DNA from: Favolaschia claudopus
Lineage: Eukaryota; Basidiomycota; Agaricomycetes; Agaricales; Mycenaceae
Assembly (NCBI GenBank): GCA_037176885.1
Contig: JAWWNJ010000072.1
Location: 372,001-436,000, forward strand
Length of the DNA stretch: 64,000 nt
Reading direction: 5' to 3'
Part shown: piece by piece, positions 20,851-31,130 of the stretch
Layout of the letters: every line of letters starts with the position of its first letter
How positions within the stretch are numbered: the stretch's first letter is position 1
Made by a program: the position numbers and the translations under genes
Notes under the pieces: generated by a model
The model's database searches: none
What the model saw: the letters and a program-made list of their open reading frames with translations, nothing else
What the model was told of the DNA's origin: nothing

Positions 20851-21141
20851 AATGCCTATTGCATAGGGTGAAGAGTGCATTTATGCATTTTGAAATCGCA
20901 AAAATCGTACAATTTGGTGAATTTTACCGCTCTCAGGACCAATTTAGACATGTTCCGCACTCTGAATACACAGCTGTGTCATTTTTACCCCAAAATCTAG
21001 CCAAGTTTCTGAATCTGCTGGTTATTAGTATTACAGCTAATTTTGACAGGCTCCCGGCAACTTCCACGTGATTCGGTGTTCGCCGGACTACCATATATAG
21101 GATTTTCGTGACAATGTCACGCATGTCACCTAGTGTGACAT

Positions 21142-21297
21142 TACTGTACCATTTCGACCGATTTTTCAGGTCACAGGTCACAGCCGGTTTCATTTGATGT
21201 GTGCAAAAATCGCCTTAATTCAAAACAAAATTTTTCGGGCATCTCGGACTGAGAAATTACATAAGTTTGATGAATCTTTGGTCGAAATGGTACAGTA
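21142..21297. mobile_element. 156-bp MITE, TACTGTACCATTTCGACC family
   Basis: Perfect 18-bp inverted termini, TACTGTACCATTTCGACC and its inverse, include terminal TA probably contributed by the target. No ORF. Unpaired relatives lie at about 12865 and 13073. Confidence 0.8.
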
Positions 21298-21639
21298 TGC
21301 AGAAATGCATATGTATTGCTCATAATGCATAGAGTTTGGGGGTCCACGGGCCTTATGCATTATGAGCTATCCGACTGTAATAACATGTTAATAACATGTG
21401 CTATATAGCATTGTTATTAACAATTGAGTTTACAGCACAGCGCTAATGTAAAATTCAAAAATTCCCGCGCCCCCAGGGTCTAAAAAAATCGCGTTTTCGA
21501 TGGTCAAAAGTGTGCCGATCGGTGCCGAACAATTGATCTGTCACAAATGCACTGGAATTGGATTCAAAGTTGCTCTTGAACGCTGATTCCGGCCGCGTTT
21601 GAGCGCTTTTGAGCTTCTGCCTCATTCAGTAATTCAGTA

Positions 21640-21752
21640 TTTTACGCTATTTTACACGGACCTTGAGACCCCGGATGTAAATAACGTATTTTACACTGTA
21701 AATTACATGTAAAATTCCCGTGATGTAATTTACATAGGGCAATTTTACCCAG
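21640..21752. mobile_element. hAT-like right end (ACCCAGCACTA)
   Basis: A cluster of GTAAAATT/ATTTTAC words ends in ACCCAGCACTA, the same terminus as the element at 41199-41698. It cuts the minus-strand LINE RT relic exactly after KSDYTVP. The left end and target duplication are missing. Confidence 0.5.
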
Positions 21753-22150
21753 CACTAGCCAGGAACAGTGTAGTCGCTTTTCCCGGGCTTGCGGAGCGTG
21801 ATGGTGAGGAAGATGCGCCACGACGTAGGGAAGTGGCCGAGGCGCAAGCCAGCGTGAAGAATGTCGAGGAGAATTGGGGCGAGGATCGCGCTCGCTGCCT
21901 TGATTGCGATTGCTGCGTTTGGGATGCCCGATGGTCCTGGGGCTTTCCAAGGCGCGAGCTTCGCGATAGCGCGGTGTATGTGGTCAAGGGTGAAGGTGGG
22001 CGAGGGAAGGGCATCGGGGAGAGTTTCGTCAGCGTCGGGTGGGGGAATGTCGGCCTTGGGGGGGAAGAATTTTTCATGGAGGACCCGTGCCTTGTCTGCT
22101 GGTGCGGATGCGACACTACCGTCTGGAGCTGTGAGATCTGGATATATACT
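21753..22150 (-). pseudogene. LINE reverse transcriptase N-terminal relic
   Basis: Minus strand encodes LTAPDGSVASAPADKARVLH, then IAKLAPWKAPGPSGIPNAAI, HFPTSWRIFLTITLRKPGKS and DYTVP. This is the start of the RT domain of Tad/Jockey-like LINEs (the APWKAPGPDG block). It is truncated upstream by AT-rich sequence and downstream by a hAT-like end, so no catalytic motif remains. Confidence 0.8.
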
Positions 22151-22285
22151 CATATCGTATCGTACTATATTTTTTCGTATCAGTATTATTGTGCAAGCCA
22201 TGAGCCCGTATTATATCTGTATTATCCATGATATATTAATAATATAATAATATGTATTATAATTATGGACAGCACTAAATGCAAG
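22150..22285. repeat. AT-rich element end (GGACAGCACTAA)
   Basis: ATACGATATGAG-type and TATTAATAATATAATAATAT words end near GGACAGCACTAAATG. This resembles the AT-rich sequence at 338-492 and the CAGCACTA ends elsewhere. A partner end was not found. Confidence 0.35.
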
Positions 22286-22910
22286 ACATCCCTGGTCTCA
22301 GAATTCAAAAATACTGTCTTATGATGGAGCAGTAGAACATTCTTCCGACCCATTTTTTTTTGGATGCAGAAATGAGTTTTTCGGCGATTGGAGCCATCTT
22401 GGTTCGGGACGATGGCGAAATTTGCCGCTTATGTAATGCTCTCACGCTCCATATAGGGTAGGATCCCATCAATTACCGGTAACCCACCAGCACAACAGCA
22501 TACACACTATACCGTGAACATTGACTGCAGTGCGCAACATCTTGGGACATCATACAACGGTGACTAGAGAAATTTCAGAAAACATATTCCTATCTCCAGT
22601 TATGATTACATAATCACCAAAATTTTTTGAACCTCGAAATTGAGCTAAATCCAGCAGGTGTTGTTTTGAATTTTCGTGTCGAAATTTTTGCCGCGTGACG
22701 CGTGACGTGACACGTCATGTGACCGCTCGTTGTAAGTGACTGACGCCTACCTTACCGCCCGTTCTTTCGGTCAACTTGAATCAGAAGGCACCAAAGAGCC
22801 CGCGAAAACCGTCCGGCGCCTCCACCGCAAGCTTCTTCGAACAGATCACTGGCTCACAGGGCAAGTGCGGAGAAATGGATGTCGGTGCGCTGCGATTCAA
22901 TATTCATTGG

Positions 22911-23340
22911 CAATGGGCACCCATCCTTAAAATCTTGGACACGAGGTCGGAAAACTGACTTAAGGCTCAGTCGACGCCCACCCCCCATACGTAAGTGTTA
23001 CATAATCCCCAAAACGGGTAATTCCCATCAAAAACTGAGAAAATTTGTCTAAGTTTTGCCGTGATTTGGATTGTACCAGCACACTTCGGGGACACTTTGG
23101 TGCCCAAGCGTGTTATCCCACACAATTCTGCTTCCCATCTGGCCAAAAGTTGCCGTTCGGGTCTGGTCGTGGGATACATAATATATTATGTAATCAAATA
23201 TTTTCTGTTACTTTTTTTTGACCTTCGGAAACGCGTTTTTAGACCAATCAGAGGCTGGGTCGGAAAAGTGAAATAAGGTACTTCAGACCCCCACCCCCCT
23301 CTAGCCCCGTGTCTCGGGTTTTGCCGGTGGGTGCCCCTTG
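22911..23340. mobile_element. 430-bp hAT element in copy A
   Basis: An 8-bp target duplication, TTCATTGG, flanks it (22903-22910 and 23341-23348). Termini are CAATGGGCACCCATCC and the inverse of CAAGGGGCACCCACCGG. The paralogous copy B has a single TTCATTGG at the matching position, so this is a directly visible empty site. No transposase. A truncated relative lies at 32071-32490. Confidence 0.88.
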
Positions 23341-23378
23341 TTCATTGGTATCTACTTCTAACATCCTTTTCTGTTCTA

Positions 23379-23792
23379 TGGTGCGCGTCACTTAGTCACC
23401 GCTTCTCTTGCACTACTGCCAAATCGGCCGGAGGCCGAAATTTTTTCGGATACCCTATCTGAGCGTGGATTTCGACGCAATTTGGGTGGTTTTTAAGTGG
23501 ACTTTTTGACATACATAGAGCCTAATCTCGGGTGTATGGAACACTGCCATAGATACTGGGCTTATGACTACACAATATTGAACCTTCTGGAGGCCACAAA
23601 CGCTGGACATGACCTGTACTGCCAAATTGGGTGGGGTGAAAAGTTATAGCTCCTTCAAATATTTAAATTTGGGAAATCCGTCTTGGGAAGCTGTTCCTCT
23701 GTTGAAAAGGAGTCGATTGGCAAGAGGAATTAAAAATGTGCGGCCTCAGATAGCCTTGTCATCGAGAGGTGGTGACTAAGTGACGCGCACCA
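23379..23792. mobile_element. 414-bp TA MITE in copy A
   Basis: Perfect inverted repeats TGGTGCGCGTCACTTAGTCA plus CC are flanked by TA on both sides. Copy B reads TTTCTGCTTTACAGATCC where copy A has TTTCTGTTCTA[element]TACAGATCC, confirming insertion at a TA inside the intron next to the 3' splice site. No ORF. Confidence 0.88.
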
Positions 23793-24184
23793 TACAGATC
23801 CTCCGCCGACTGCGCGCAACTCTCGAGTATTACAGGTAAGTCGGCTTTATTCTCCAGGTCAAGAGGCTTGAAAAGTCTTGCTCCTCAGGCCATCCCCAAC
23901 GGTCTCCCTACCCCACCTGCAACACACCAGAGTGCTGCCGCTGCTGGTGGTGAGTTATCTCTTTGGTCTCTTTGTAGTCGGTGTCTCAAGCCGTTAATTT
24001 CGCACAAGCCCGGCCTGAAGGAACAGGCAATCGTACACGCCAATCTATATTACAATCGAGGGTTGACTCGTCAATCAAGTGAGTCCGGGAACACCCGAGG
24101 GCACCACCAACGCCATCCGTTCCGGCCAAACAGCTCACCACAACTCCGCTACTGTCTCGCACGTCTTCCAACCTCCGCTCCACA

Positions 24185-24543
24185 ACGCTCCAACATAGCC
24201 GTCAATAACGAGACGTTGGATGAGGGTTTGCTAAAGGTGCGTTACCAGAAGCTGCTTTTCACTTTTTCTTTGGCTAATTAAACGTGTGCATCGGCTAAAA
24301 TCTCACGAGTTCCAAGCTGTTTTTGTCGGGCCCGAGATGCTCATGGAGAACCCACTCTTCCACCCCTGGATCCGGCACAAGGACACGCTCGGGCGCGTTC
24401 TCTTCGTCGCCATTGACGAAGCTCATCTCATCCGCATCTGGGGAAGCGACTTTCGGCCTCAATACCAATTGTTGTCCCGTCTCCGCTCGCTGCTACCCAC
24501 TCGCGTCCCTGTTCTTCCCACATCCGCCACCATTACACCCTAG
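24185..24543 (+). pseudogene. RecQ-like DEAH helicase fragment
   Basis: An exon reading SNIAVNNETLDEGLLK ends at a GTGCGT donor near 24238. The next exon reads KSHEFQAVFVGPEMLMENPL, FVAIDEAHLIRIWGSDFRPQ and VPVLPTSATITP before a stop. DEAH with the following WG-x-x-FRPxY and the S/T-A-T motif are motifs II and III of RecQ-type ATP-dependent DNA helicases of basidiomycetes. Walker A and the whole second RecA domain are missing. The stop meets an oppositely oriented acidic ORF at about 24540-24575. Confidence 0.75.
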
Positions 24544-25009
24544 GCCGAGCGCGAGATCTGCGCGGCCCAAGGACGTGGGGAGACTCGGCGGAATCAGTGG
24601 TGCCAGCTTTCAACTCATCGGGGTCAAGCTCTTCATCGCCGTCAATGAATGGCGTTGGTGATGGGCAGCGCGATTGACTGGGCTCCGAGTCCGTGTTGAT
24701 GTCTTCCTCCAGGTTGTCATCATCCGAGTCAAGCTCAGGAAGATCGTGCTCATCGTCATCGTCGAGGGCGAGTGACGGCTCAATGCTGCTCTTGCTCGAT
24801 ACCTCCGAAACACGCTCATCGCGGCCGATTGAGAGCAGATCTGACTCGGCGGCGGCTCGTGGGAAGCTTTCGATGTGTTCTGAGCTCGTAGAATGTGTAT
24901 TGCTCGATGACGAGTGCCCTAATACAGCGTCGACGTTGGACATAGCAAGCGGCGGGGTTATGGTAGGTCCTCCAATGGAAGTGGCCCAGACCTTCCTAAG
25001 TCCCCACAT
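24533..25009 (-). CDS. Acidic Ser-rich protein fragment of unknown function
   Basis: An uninterrupted minus-strand ORF of 158 codons. An internal Met, MSNVDAVLGHSSS, is an alternative start. The sequence is strongly acidic and Ser-rich (LALDDDDEHDLPELDSDDDN, EEDINTDSEPSQSRC) with no domain. Its last 12 or so codons overlap the end of the helicase relic, so the real 3' end is probably lost at the junction near 24570. I do not recognise it; it may be the disordered N-terminus of a transposon protein. Confidence 0.4.
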   Translation of the reverse strand: MWGLRKVWATSIGGPTITPPLAMSNVDAVLGHSSSSNTHSTSSEHIESFPRAAAESDLLSIGRDERVSEVSSKSSIEPSLALDDDDEHDLPELDSDDDNLEEDINTDSEPSQSRCPSPTPFIDGDEELDPDELKAGTTDSAESPHVLGPRRSRARPRV

Positions 25010-25123
25010 CCATCATCACGAAAATCAATCAAACGTCAAAACTGTCATTGGAATTACAGATTAGGAAAGAGCTCCGGCTCTGCGTAAACTACGCCAACAA
25101 GGATTACGCAGGAAGGTCTGGGT
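24984..25123. repeat. Small inverted repeat (CCCAGACCTTCCT)
   Basis: CCCAGACCTTCCTAAG near 24985 and CGCAGGAAGGTCTGGG near 25107 are inverse copies over 13 bp around about 110 bp. It could be a small TIR element spanning the start of the acidic ORF. Confidence 0.4.
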
Positions 25124-25346
25124 ATCCGAGACTAGGAACAATCGGAATCCAATCTGGTTGTACACCTTCCCAACCCTGAGTTGATGGTCCTAAATTACAG
25201 GATTAGAATACCTAACAGCCGTGATTCATATAGAGTACATACCTGTGTATTCAGGACACTGTACAAATACTACAGCTGGTAAATCTTTTCTTGAATCGCT
25301 GCCTGGCAGATACCAGATTTTTTGACAATTGAAAGTAAATGCAATA

Positions 25347-25913
25347 CAGTCGCAAACCCCGAAGCGAAACGTTTAGCATTTTCGCTTGATTGTGGGTGGA
25401 ATAGGAAGCGGAAACGGGTGGCGTTTGTTATAAACTTATAGTCTATTCTTCTGGCTACCACTTACAATCAAGAATCAAGTGAATCGACTGTGTTTCCGTT
25501 GAGAACGAGGGCAATTTGTGGGGCGACTCAATATCGCCAAATAACGTGACAGCGAAACACTACAAAACACAACAAATTGAGCCATTCTCGCGCAAATCGA
25601 CCAGTTCGTTCAATACTTTCGATGCAATCCGCCTCAAAATGACTTTCTATATTACAACTGTATGTCACCGGCCACAATGCCAGAGGAAGAAATGATATTT
25701 CGCCTTGGTGCATCTGCCGGCGTAAACAAAGCTTAAACAAACAAGGCCATTGCCGGCGGCGAGAGGCTTTTCAACACAATTCCTTTTGTGGTTTTGGGTG
25801 CTCAGACGGTGGGGTGCCTACATGCAAAGATTTGGCCCCGGGGAAAAGCGTTAACCGTGTGTTCGGCGAGTGTTTCGCTTCCTAGTGCCGTTTTGCTTCG
25901 GGGTTTGCGACTG
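25347..25913. mobile_element. TA MITE, copy 2 of the CAGTCGCAAACCCC family
   Basis: 567 bp, inverse in orientation to the copy at 4046-4616 and highly similar along its length. It has the same 26-bp termini and TA flanks (25345-25346 and 25914-25915). The right-hand TA is shared with the next element. Confidence 0.85.
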
Positions 25914-25915
25914 TA

Positions 25916-26251
25916 CGGGTTTTGATCGAGTGGTGCTCATTCATTTGTGCTTACCTTTGTTTTGCTTCCCGTCACCAGCTCCACTTCAGCCGAATCTGAG
26001 TTTTGCTTCCGCCACCCAGAGAACACCAGGAAAAAAAACAGGGGGTCAACAGAACTGAGGATCAAGACTCAACTGCTCCTTGCCCAGAGCTCGACAGGGC
26101 CATGACTTGCGGGCAAGGGCCAAAACAAGGGACCAGCGGCACTTGATGTGGTACGGCAACGCCCCAAAAAGTGGTGCCCCCGGCTTTGCCGATGACAGAA
26201 TTGTCAACAAACGTAAGCACAAACGAATGAGCACCACTCGATCAAAACCCG
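25916..26251. mobile_element. 336-bp TA MITE (CGGGTTTTGATCGAG)
   Basis: Inverted termini of about 38 bp begin CGGGTTTTGATCGAGTGGTG. TA at 25914-25915 is also the right target of the preceding element, and TA at 26252-26253 closes this one. No ORF. Confidence 0.85.
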
Positions 26252-26394
26252 TATATTGTTTCCAAAACGGCTGTAACCCTTCCGTGTGACCTCTAAGTCT
26301 TTTCACCGTCTCTCTTCATTTTAACCTAACAGAAGATGTGCACTCGATTCTCCCCGCCTCTGCTGTAGACTCACCGTTTCTAGGGACTTATAAA

Positions 26395-27010
26395 CTCCTC
26401 CGACAACGCCGCGAAGGCATCAACAACTACAACGCCAGATCCAACGTGACTTATGCGCAATGAAGGCAACCCCCGCAGACGCGTCCCCGCTCAGCATGAT
26501 GAAAATATGGCGCCCTGCCAGATTCGCCACTCTTAGCGCGCGATCTCTTGGTCAACGCAAAAGACATCAAACAGCTCGCGAAAACCGTCCGGCACCTCCA
26601 CCGCAAGCCTCTTCCAACAGATCCCTGGCCCAAAGAGCAAGAAGGGAGCGGGAACGTGCCGAGAAGGCTGCGAGAATGGATGTCGGTGCGCTGTGACAAT
26701 TCATTCAATATTCATTGGTATTTACTTCTAACACACTTTTCTGCTTTACAGATCCTCCGCCGACTGTCCGCAACTCTCGAGTATCACAAGTAAGTCAGTT
26801 TTGTTGTTCAGTTCAAGAGGCTCGAAAAGTCTCGCTCTCCAGGCCATCCACAACGGTCTCCCTACCCCACCTGCAACACAACAGAGTGCTTCCGCTGCTG
26901 ATGGTGAGTTATCTCTTTATAGTCGGTGTCTCAAGCCGTTAATTTTCGCACAAGCTCGGCCTGAAGGAACAGGCAATCGTACACGCCAATACAATCAAAA
27001 TGCGAGTCCC
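26395..27010 (+). pseudogene. Helicase-associated gene segment, copy B (no insertions)
   Basis: Collinear with copy A but without the hAT and the MITE. It reads LLVNAKDIKQLAKTVRHLHR, then PTDPWPKEQEGSGNVPRRLR, EWMSVR, an intron of about 60 bp ending TTTACAG, ILRRLSATLEYHK and a GTAAGT donor. Upstream, LRQRREGINNYNARSNVTYA could be an earlier exon. It ends near 26995 where copy A continues differently. I infer an old segmental duplication. Confidence 0.5.
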
Positions 27011-27074
27011 GCATGGCCGCCAAGTACGTGTAAATGATGTTTAGATTACTTCCTCCGCTGATTGCATACCGTTA

Positions 27075-27365
27075 TGAAAATAATCGTCGGACTACCCGCG
27101 ACGAGTTGTTTTTAGCGGCGCGCAAAGATTACCTGGATCCGCCATCTCGCCATGATCTCGGTTCCGGGTTACATGAATGACCGCTGTCCCACATGCGGAG
27201 CACTCCATTGGGTCGCTGAGCAAGTCCTACACCCCCCGAAAAATTCCCGTTCGCCGTACGGGATGTGCTGTAATCATGGCATGGTCGCGTTGCAGCGACT
27301 CGAAGAGCCGCCAGAGCCTCTGCATTGTTTCTTCGTTGGGAATGATGCCCAGGCTGTAGATAGTC
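27075..27365 (+). pseudogene. Helitron Rep/helicase-associated zinc-finger fragment
   Basis: ELFLAARKDYLDPPSRHDLG, then in a shifted frame MNDRCPTCGALHWVAEQVLH, GMCCNHGMVALQRLEEPPEP. The pattern CPxCGALHW...CCxHGxVxLxxLxxPPxPL is the Cys-rich block N-terminal to the Rep domain of fungal Helitron proteins. Rep and Pif1 helicase motifs are absent and frames shift at about 27170. It shows that Helitrons have been active in this genome. Confidence 0.75.
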
Positions 27366-27539
27366 AACAACAGTACTCCTGTGCGCCCCAAATTTACTGG
27401 GTTTTTCGGAGAACAGACATCTCCTCGCAACGCATCTGAGCCAAACCCCAAGAGACGCAAGCTCGATGTATCAAATGGGCCGGAAGCCCGGGGTGAAGGG
27501 ACTTCCACCGGTCGTCGCGCAGGGGGTTCCACTAACAGA

Positions 27540-28120
27540 CACTAAATGAACTTTATTAATGTATATTCACTCTGTAACAACTACAACTTTTTCTCGCTTT
27601 CGCTGTAATTTGCGTGATGAGTCACACCGTATGTAGCGTAGCACGGGTAACTGCTAGTATCTACTTATACTATTGTGCCCAATGGGTATGAATTCTCCCA
27701 TTGGGTCAGAATTCACGATTTCCTGCTCCCTCTCTTTACTTTTTGCCCGCGGAATTTGCCGGCATGTATTCTAGTAGTAATGCATAATTCTACCAAAGGG
27801 CTTGAGGATTCGTGAAGAGGAAGGTATTAAAATACGTTTACCGGGACATCAAACTCAGTGATCCCGCGACATATCTCAATGTTCTGACTTACCTCTTCAC
27901 TGTTTAAACCCGGGAAACTTGGAGAGACCTCATACAACACGCTTCCCAGCACCTCCCCGTCACATTCATGCAGATCCCCGACTCGTCAACGGCGTTCGTC
28001 CCCGTCCAAGGCTAAATTACTCCGACGTCTTGCAAACATCCAGACGCAAATCTAAACAACATGTATTGTACTAGGACTCGGCGGCGGTGTTTCCCGCACA
28101 TTGATGCGCCGCTTTTCGAC
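27540..28120. other. No recognisable gene
   Basis: I see no coding family, RNA gene or transposon end in this interval, apart from the left flank of the palindromic MITE that starts at 28125. Confidence 0.5.
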
Positions 28121-28124
28121 TTTA

Positions 28125-28811
28125 CAGTGGTGGCAAATAGAAATTGCCGTGGCTTTTTGGCCAAAATCTTGCTGTATACTTCACCGAATGACCTGAAATA
28201 AGATGTAGAGATAAATATATGATACTACTGTACCACTTAGAATACTCAGCTATTTATTATGCCCTGACGATGCATCAATAACAGGACAGTTTCTGATTAT
28301 TGCCATATCTGGAAAAGCTCAATGTATCCTCCGCAAAAAAAAGTGTCATAACAGGATGAAAGTACTTGAAAAACAATGCTAGTTATCACTTTGATTGACT
28401 GGAATTGAACCTCATTTGAGCTCACAACGGCTGCTTGAAGTTGGTCCTTTTAGCTATTTTCTCTGCATTTTCAGCTATTTTGCGTGAAAATAGCCAACTT
28501 TGAGCGGCTGCTGTGAGCTCAAATCAGGGTCAATTCCGTTCAACCAAAGTAGAAACTAAGACTGTTTCTTAAGTACTTTCATCCTATTATGATACCTTTT
28601 CGCTGAGGGTTCATTGTGTTTTTCCGAATATGGCAAAAATCGGTTATCATCCTATGATTGATGCATTCTCAGGGCATAATATATTGCTGACTGATCTAAG
28701 AGGTACAAAAGTATCACATACCCATCTCTACATTTTATTTGAGGTCATTCGGTGAAGTATCCAGCCAGATTTTCACCAAAAAGCCACGGCAATTTCTATT
28801 TGCCACCACTG
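28125..28811. mobile_element. 687-bp near-complete palindromic MITE (CAGTGGTGGCAAATAG)
   Basis: Termini CAGTGGTGGCAAATAGAAAT and inverse are flanked by TA. Inverse similarity continues almost to the centre, including TTATGCCCTGA/TCAGGGCATAA and GAGCTCACA...TGTGAGCTC. The whole element is therefore one imperfect giant hairpin. No ORF. A half copy (right arm) lies at about 45655-45871. Confidence 0.88.
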
Positions 28812-28895
28812 TATCTCCACAAACAAGCGCTTCTCTCGTCACCTCTCGGGCGACAATCAGCATGGGCCTCTCACGTCTTGTCTTTCGGACATCTC

Positions 28896-29310
28896 GGCGT
28901 GTCCCACAAGAAATCGTGGCCTTGGATTTCCATGGGACACGCGCAAATTGGCTAGGTGCCTCTCCCACAGCGTGTCCCAGGCACTGGATCCCGGCCCGTC
29001 ATGGGACACGCAGAGCAGGCCTTGCTTCCACAGGCAGTGTATTTGCCGTGTCAATGGATCTGTGCCCTTGTCGCCCCCAGACGGCGATGGCAAGGGCAGA
29101 TTAGAGGCGGTTTGATGAAAATTTCCTTTTTTGGGGGTGACATCAGATTTTGCCGCCACTGTAATTCGTTAATGGGCGTGTTCAATGGCCTTTCACCATT
29201 CAAAAGCATTCGGTGCCCCGGGGCCGCCCTACCCCGAGCCCACACACATGCAGCGTGTCCCGGGACACGCTGGCGCTGCCAGTTCCCTGATTGGGCCGTG
29301 TCCCATATAT
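28896..29310. repeat. Cluster of GTGTCCCA/TGGGACAC motifs
   Basis: The motif occurs near 28898, 28932, 28971, 29001, 29253 (as the palindrome GCGTGTCCCGGGACACGC) and 29297, in both orientations. The last copy is followed by TATATAAAA at 29306-29314. It may be a subterminal array of an undetected transposon, or binding sites upstream of a promoter. The MITE half at 29027-29160 lies inside the cluster. Confidence 0.5.
29027..29160. mobile_element. Right half of the CAGTGGCGGCAAAATC MITE
   Basis: About 130 bp match 59700-59831, including GATCTGTGCCCTTGTCGC, GACGGCGATGGCAAGGGCAG and the terminal GATTTTGCCGCCACTG before TA. The left half is absent. Confidence 0.8.
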
Positions 29311-30496
29311 AAAAACTAAGCCATTGTACTCCGGCTCTGGCTCGTTCTCCGAACTATCCAGCGTCTCTTTCGAAGCTCCCAAGAGTCAACCTTCTTCGTT
29401 GCTCATAGGGTATCACTCGGAACCTCCCAATTTTCTTCTGCCATACCGCACCGTTGAACTCACAAACAATATACGAACCCCCGGTTGTTCTTCGCACCAC
29501 AATCAGTGGTCCCCATCACCGATCTCTGTTTCTCCCACTTAATGAACCTTCGTCAACTGTATTCCTTACAAGAACAACGTCGCCAGGATTGAACTTGTAG
29601 TTCTTGATGACATGGTTATATTTCTCAGCGTACTCCACCACACTTTTCTTTCAGCACTTTGATCCTGTCTCTCATTTCTTCAACATGCACTGTATGTTTC
29701 GCTAGCGCCTGCGCACGAAGACCAACAAGCTCCTCTGTTGAAATGATGGCATCCGGATACTCTGCCAACCAAGTGGTTTCCGCCACATCCAAAGGTAGAA
29801 TCGGGTGTGCTCCACAAACCGCAAAGTAAGGTGAGCATCCCATTCCCCTCCGTATCGATATCCGATCTGCCCACAAAATTTGGTGCAAGAACCAATACCA
29901 CTTATGTAGGTTCCCGCCGGTCGTGACTGTCGTAAGTCCCAATGACCTCTCTCTACAAGTCCATTTGCTTGTGAGTTGTAAAGCGAGATTCGAATCCCTT
30001 CAATCCCGTATTTTGTTCGCAACTACTCCAATGCTGCCAGAAACGGGGAACCGTTATCTGAAACAATCCAACTTGGGCATCCCCACCGACAAATGATGTC
30101 CTCAAGGAGGAACATCGCGATGTTCTTTGCCGTTTGCTTCCGAAGAGCCCGCGCTTCTGGGTATCGAGAGAGTGCGCAACGTGCATCGACAATAAAATTG
30201 CAACCGTTTGATTTTTCGCTCATATGCATTACATCGGTATGCACTTTTTGGAAAATACTCGGCGTAGCAGTTAAAACCGGTGGTGCTTTGAGAAGCGCCA
30301 ATCTCCGCTTTTGACATAGATGGCAAGTCTTCACATACCAATGCACGTCTCCCTCCAACTCGGGCCACCAGAACCGTACTTCTAGGAACGATTTGGTTGC
30401 AAAGCCTCCTCGATTTCCAAGTGCGTCATGGGCAGCGCGCATCATATACATGCGGTGCCGTTCTTCAACGACGAGTTTATGCATGAAGTCTACCAC
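29290..30496 (-). pseudogene. Gypsy integrase (H2C2 plus DDE core) and C-terminal region
   Basis: 30496-30023 has the zinc-binding part HRMYMMRAAHDALGNRGG ... CHLCQKR and the core Asp residues in HTDVMHM and VSDNGSPF. A shifted frame continues ISLYNSQANGLVERGHWDLR with the catalytic Glu. Further frames carry KWYWFLHQILWADRISIRRG and RDRIKVLKEK, and finally GPLIVVRRTTGGSYIVCEFN and RFRVIPYEQRR near 29400-29470. The last block matches the gypsy integrase C-terminal beta domain. All three catalytic residues are visible, but the frames are broken. Confidence 0.85.
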
Positions 30497-30905
30497 GACG
30501 ATAAAACCTTCCCTCCTTAGTAAGGAAAAAATTCGAAGCTCGTTTCACAAATAATTTATAAGCATGTTTGTCTTCATATCCTTCTGGTCGTTCATATGTA
30601 TTCTTTAGCCATTCCTTGATGATTGGTAACTCCCCATCTTGCGCCCGTGCACTCTGACTCCGACGCCCTTCATCATATGGCTCTCGTACATTTTCATCAT
30701 TTTTCAGTGCTCCGTCAGGTAGTAACTTGTCCTCGCTGTCTTGATACTGAAGGTATACTGGCATCAGCAGCCCCTTCAGCGTATTCCTTTCTAACCCTTT
30801 CCGAAACAACTTTCTCCTCACAACGTGCCATTTCCAATTCTTTGCCGAAATCCTCAATATCCACTGCAACCCCACTCATCTCCTGCAGATAACCGCCTCG
30901 GGTGT

Positions 30906-31130
30906 CTATCTTGCTCTTAGAGGAATAAATTCCTCTAAGTTTAGGGGCTGATCAATTGTAAAGTCCCACTCGTCATGAATGCCCGGTGGTGAGTTCAATT
31001 CTAATTCCTCCTCTGCCATTATCCACTCTTCATCACCCGGTTGACCATCCCTCCGAGATAATCCATCCGGTAGAAAACTCGCACCTTTGACATGCTTAAT
31101 CTTGAATTGAAACATCAAGGATAGATGCGA
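30906..31130 (-). pseudogene. Gypsy RNase H C-terminal end
   Basis: Minus strand reads MFQFKIKHVKGASFLPDGLS, the usual end of Gypsy RNase H (H-V-x-G ... DxLSR), then an acidic linker, EEWIMAEEELELNSPPG. The central part of RNase H between IVIAVDTSW and this end is mostly deleted. Confidence 0.75.

Larger units (their letters stand above)
22776..24060 (+). pseudogene. Helicase-associated gene segment, copy A (carries two insertions)
   Basis: Plus-strand pieces 22776-22910, 23341-23378 and 23793-24060 are collinear with copy B at 26540-26995. Shared coding-like words include AKTVRRLHRK...DHW/DPW, then an intron ending TTTCTG...ACAG, then ILRRLRATLEYYR followed by GTAAGT, and ALQAIPNGLPTPPATHQSAAAAG followed by GTGAGT. 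Copy A is interrupted by a hAT at 22911-23340 and a MITE at 23379-23792. The adjoining helicase fragment at 24185 suggests this is the N-terminal region of a RecQ-like helicase gene, but the segment itself has no domain I recognise. Confidence 0.55.
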
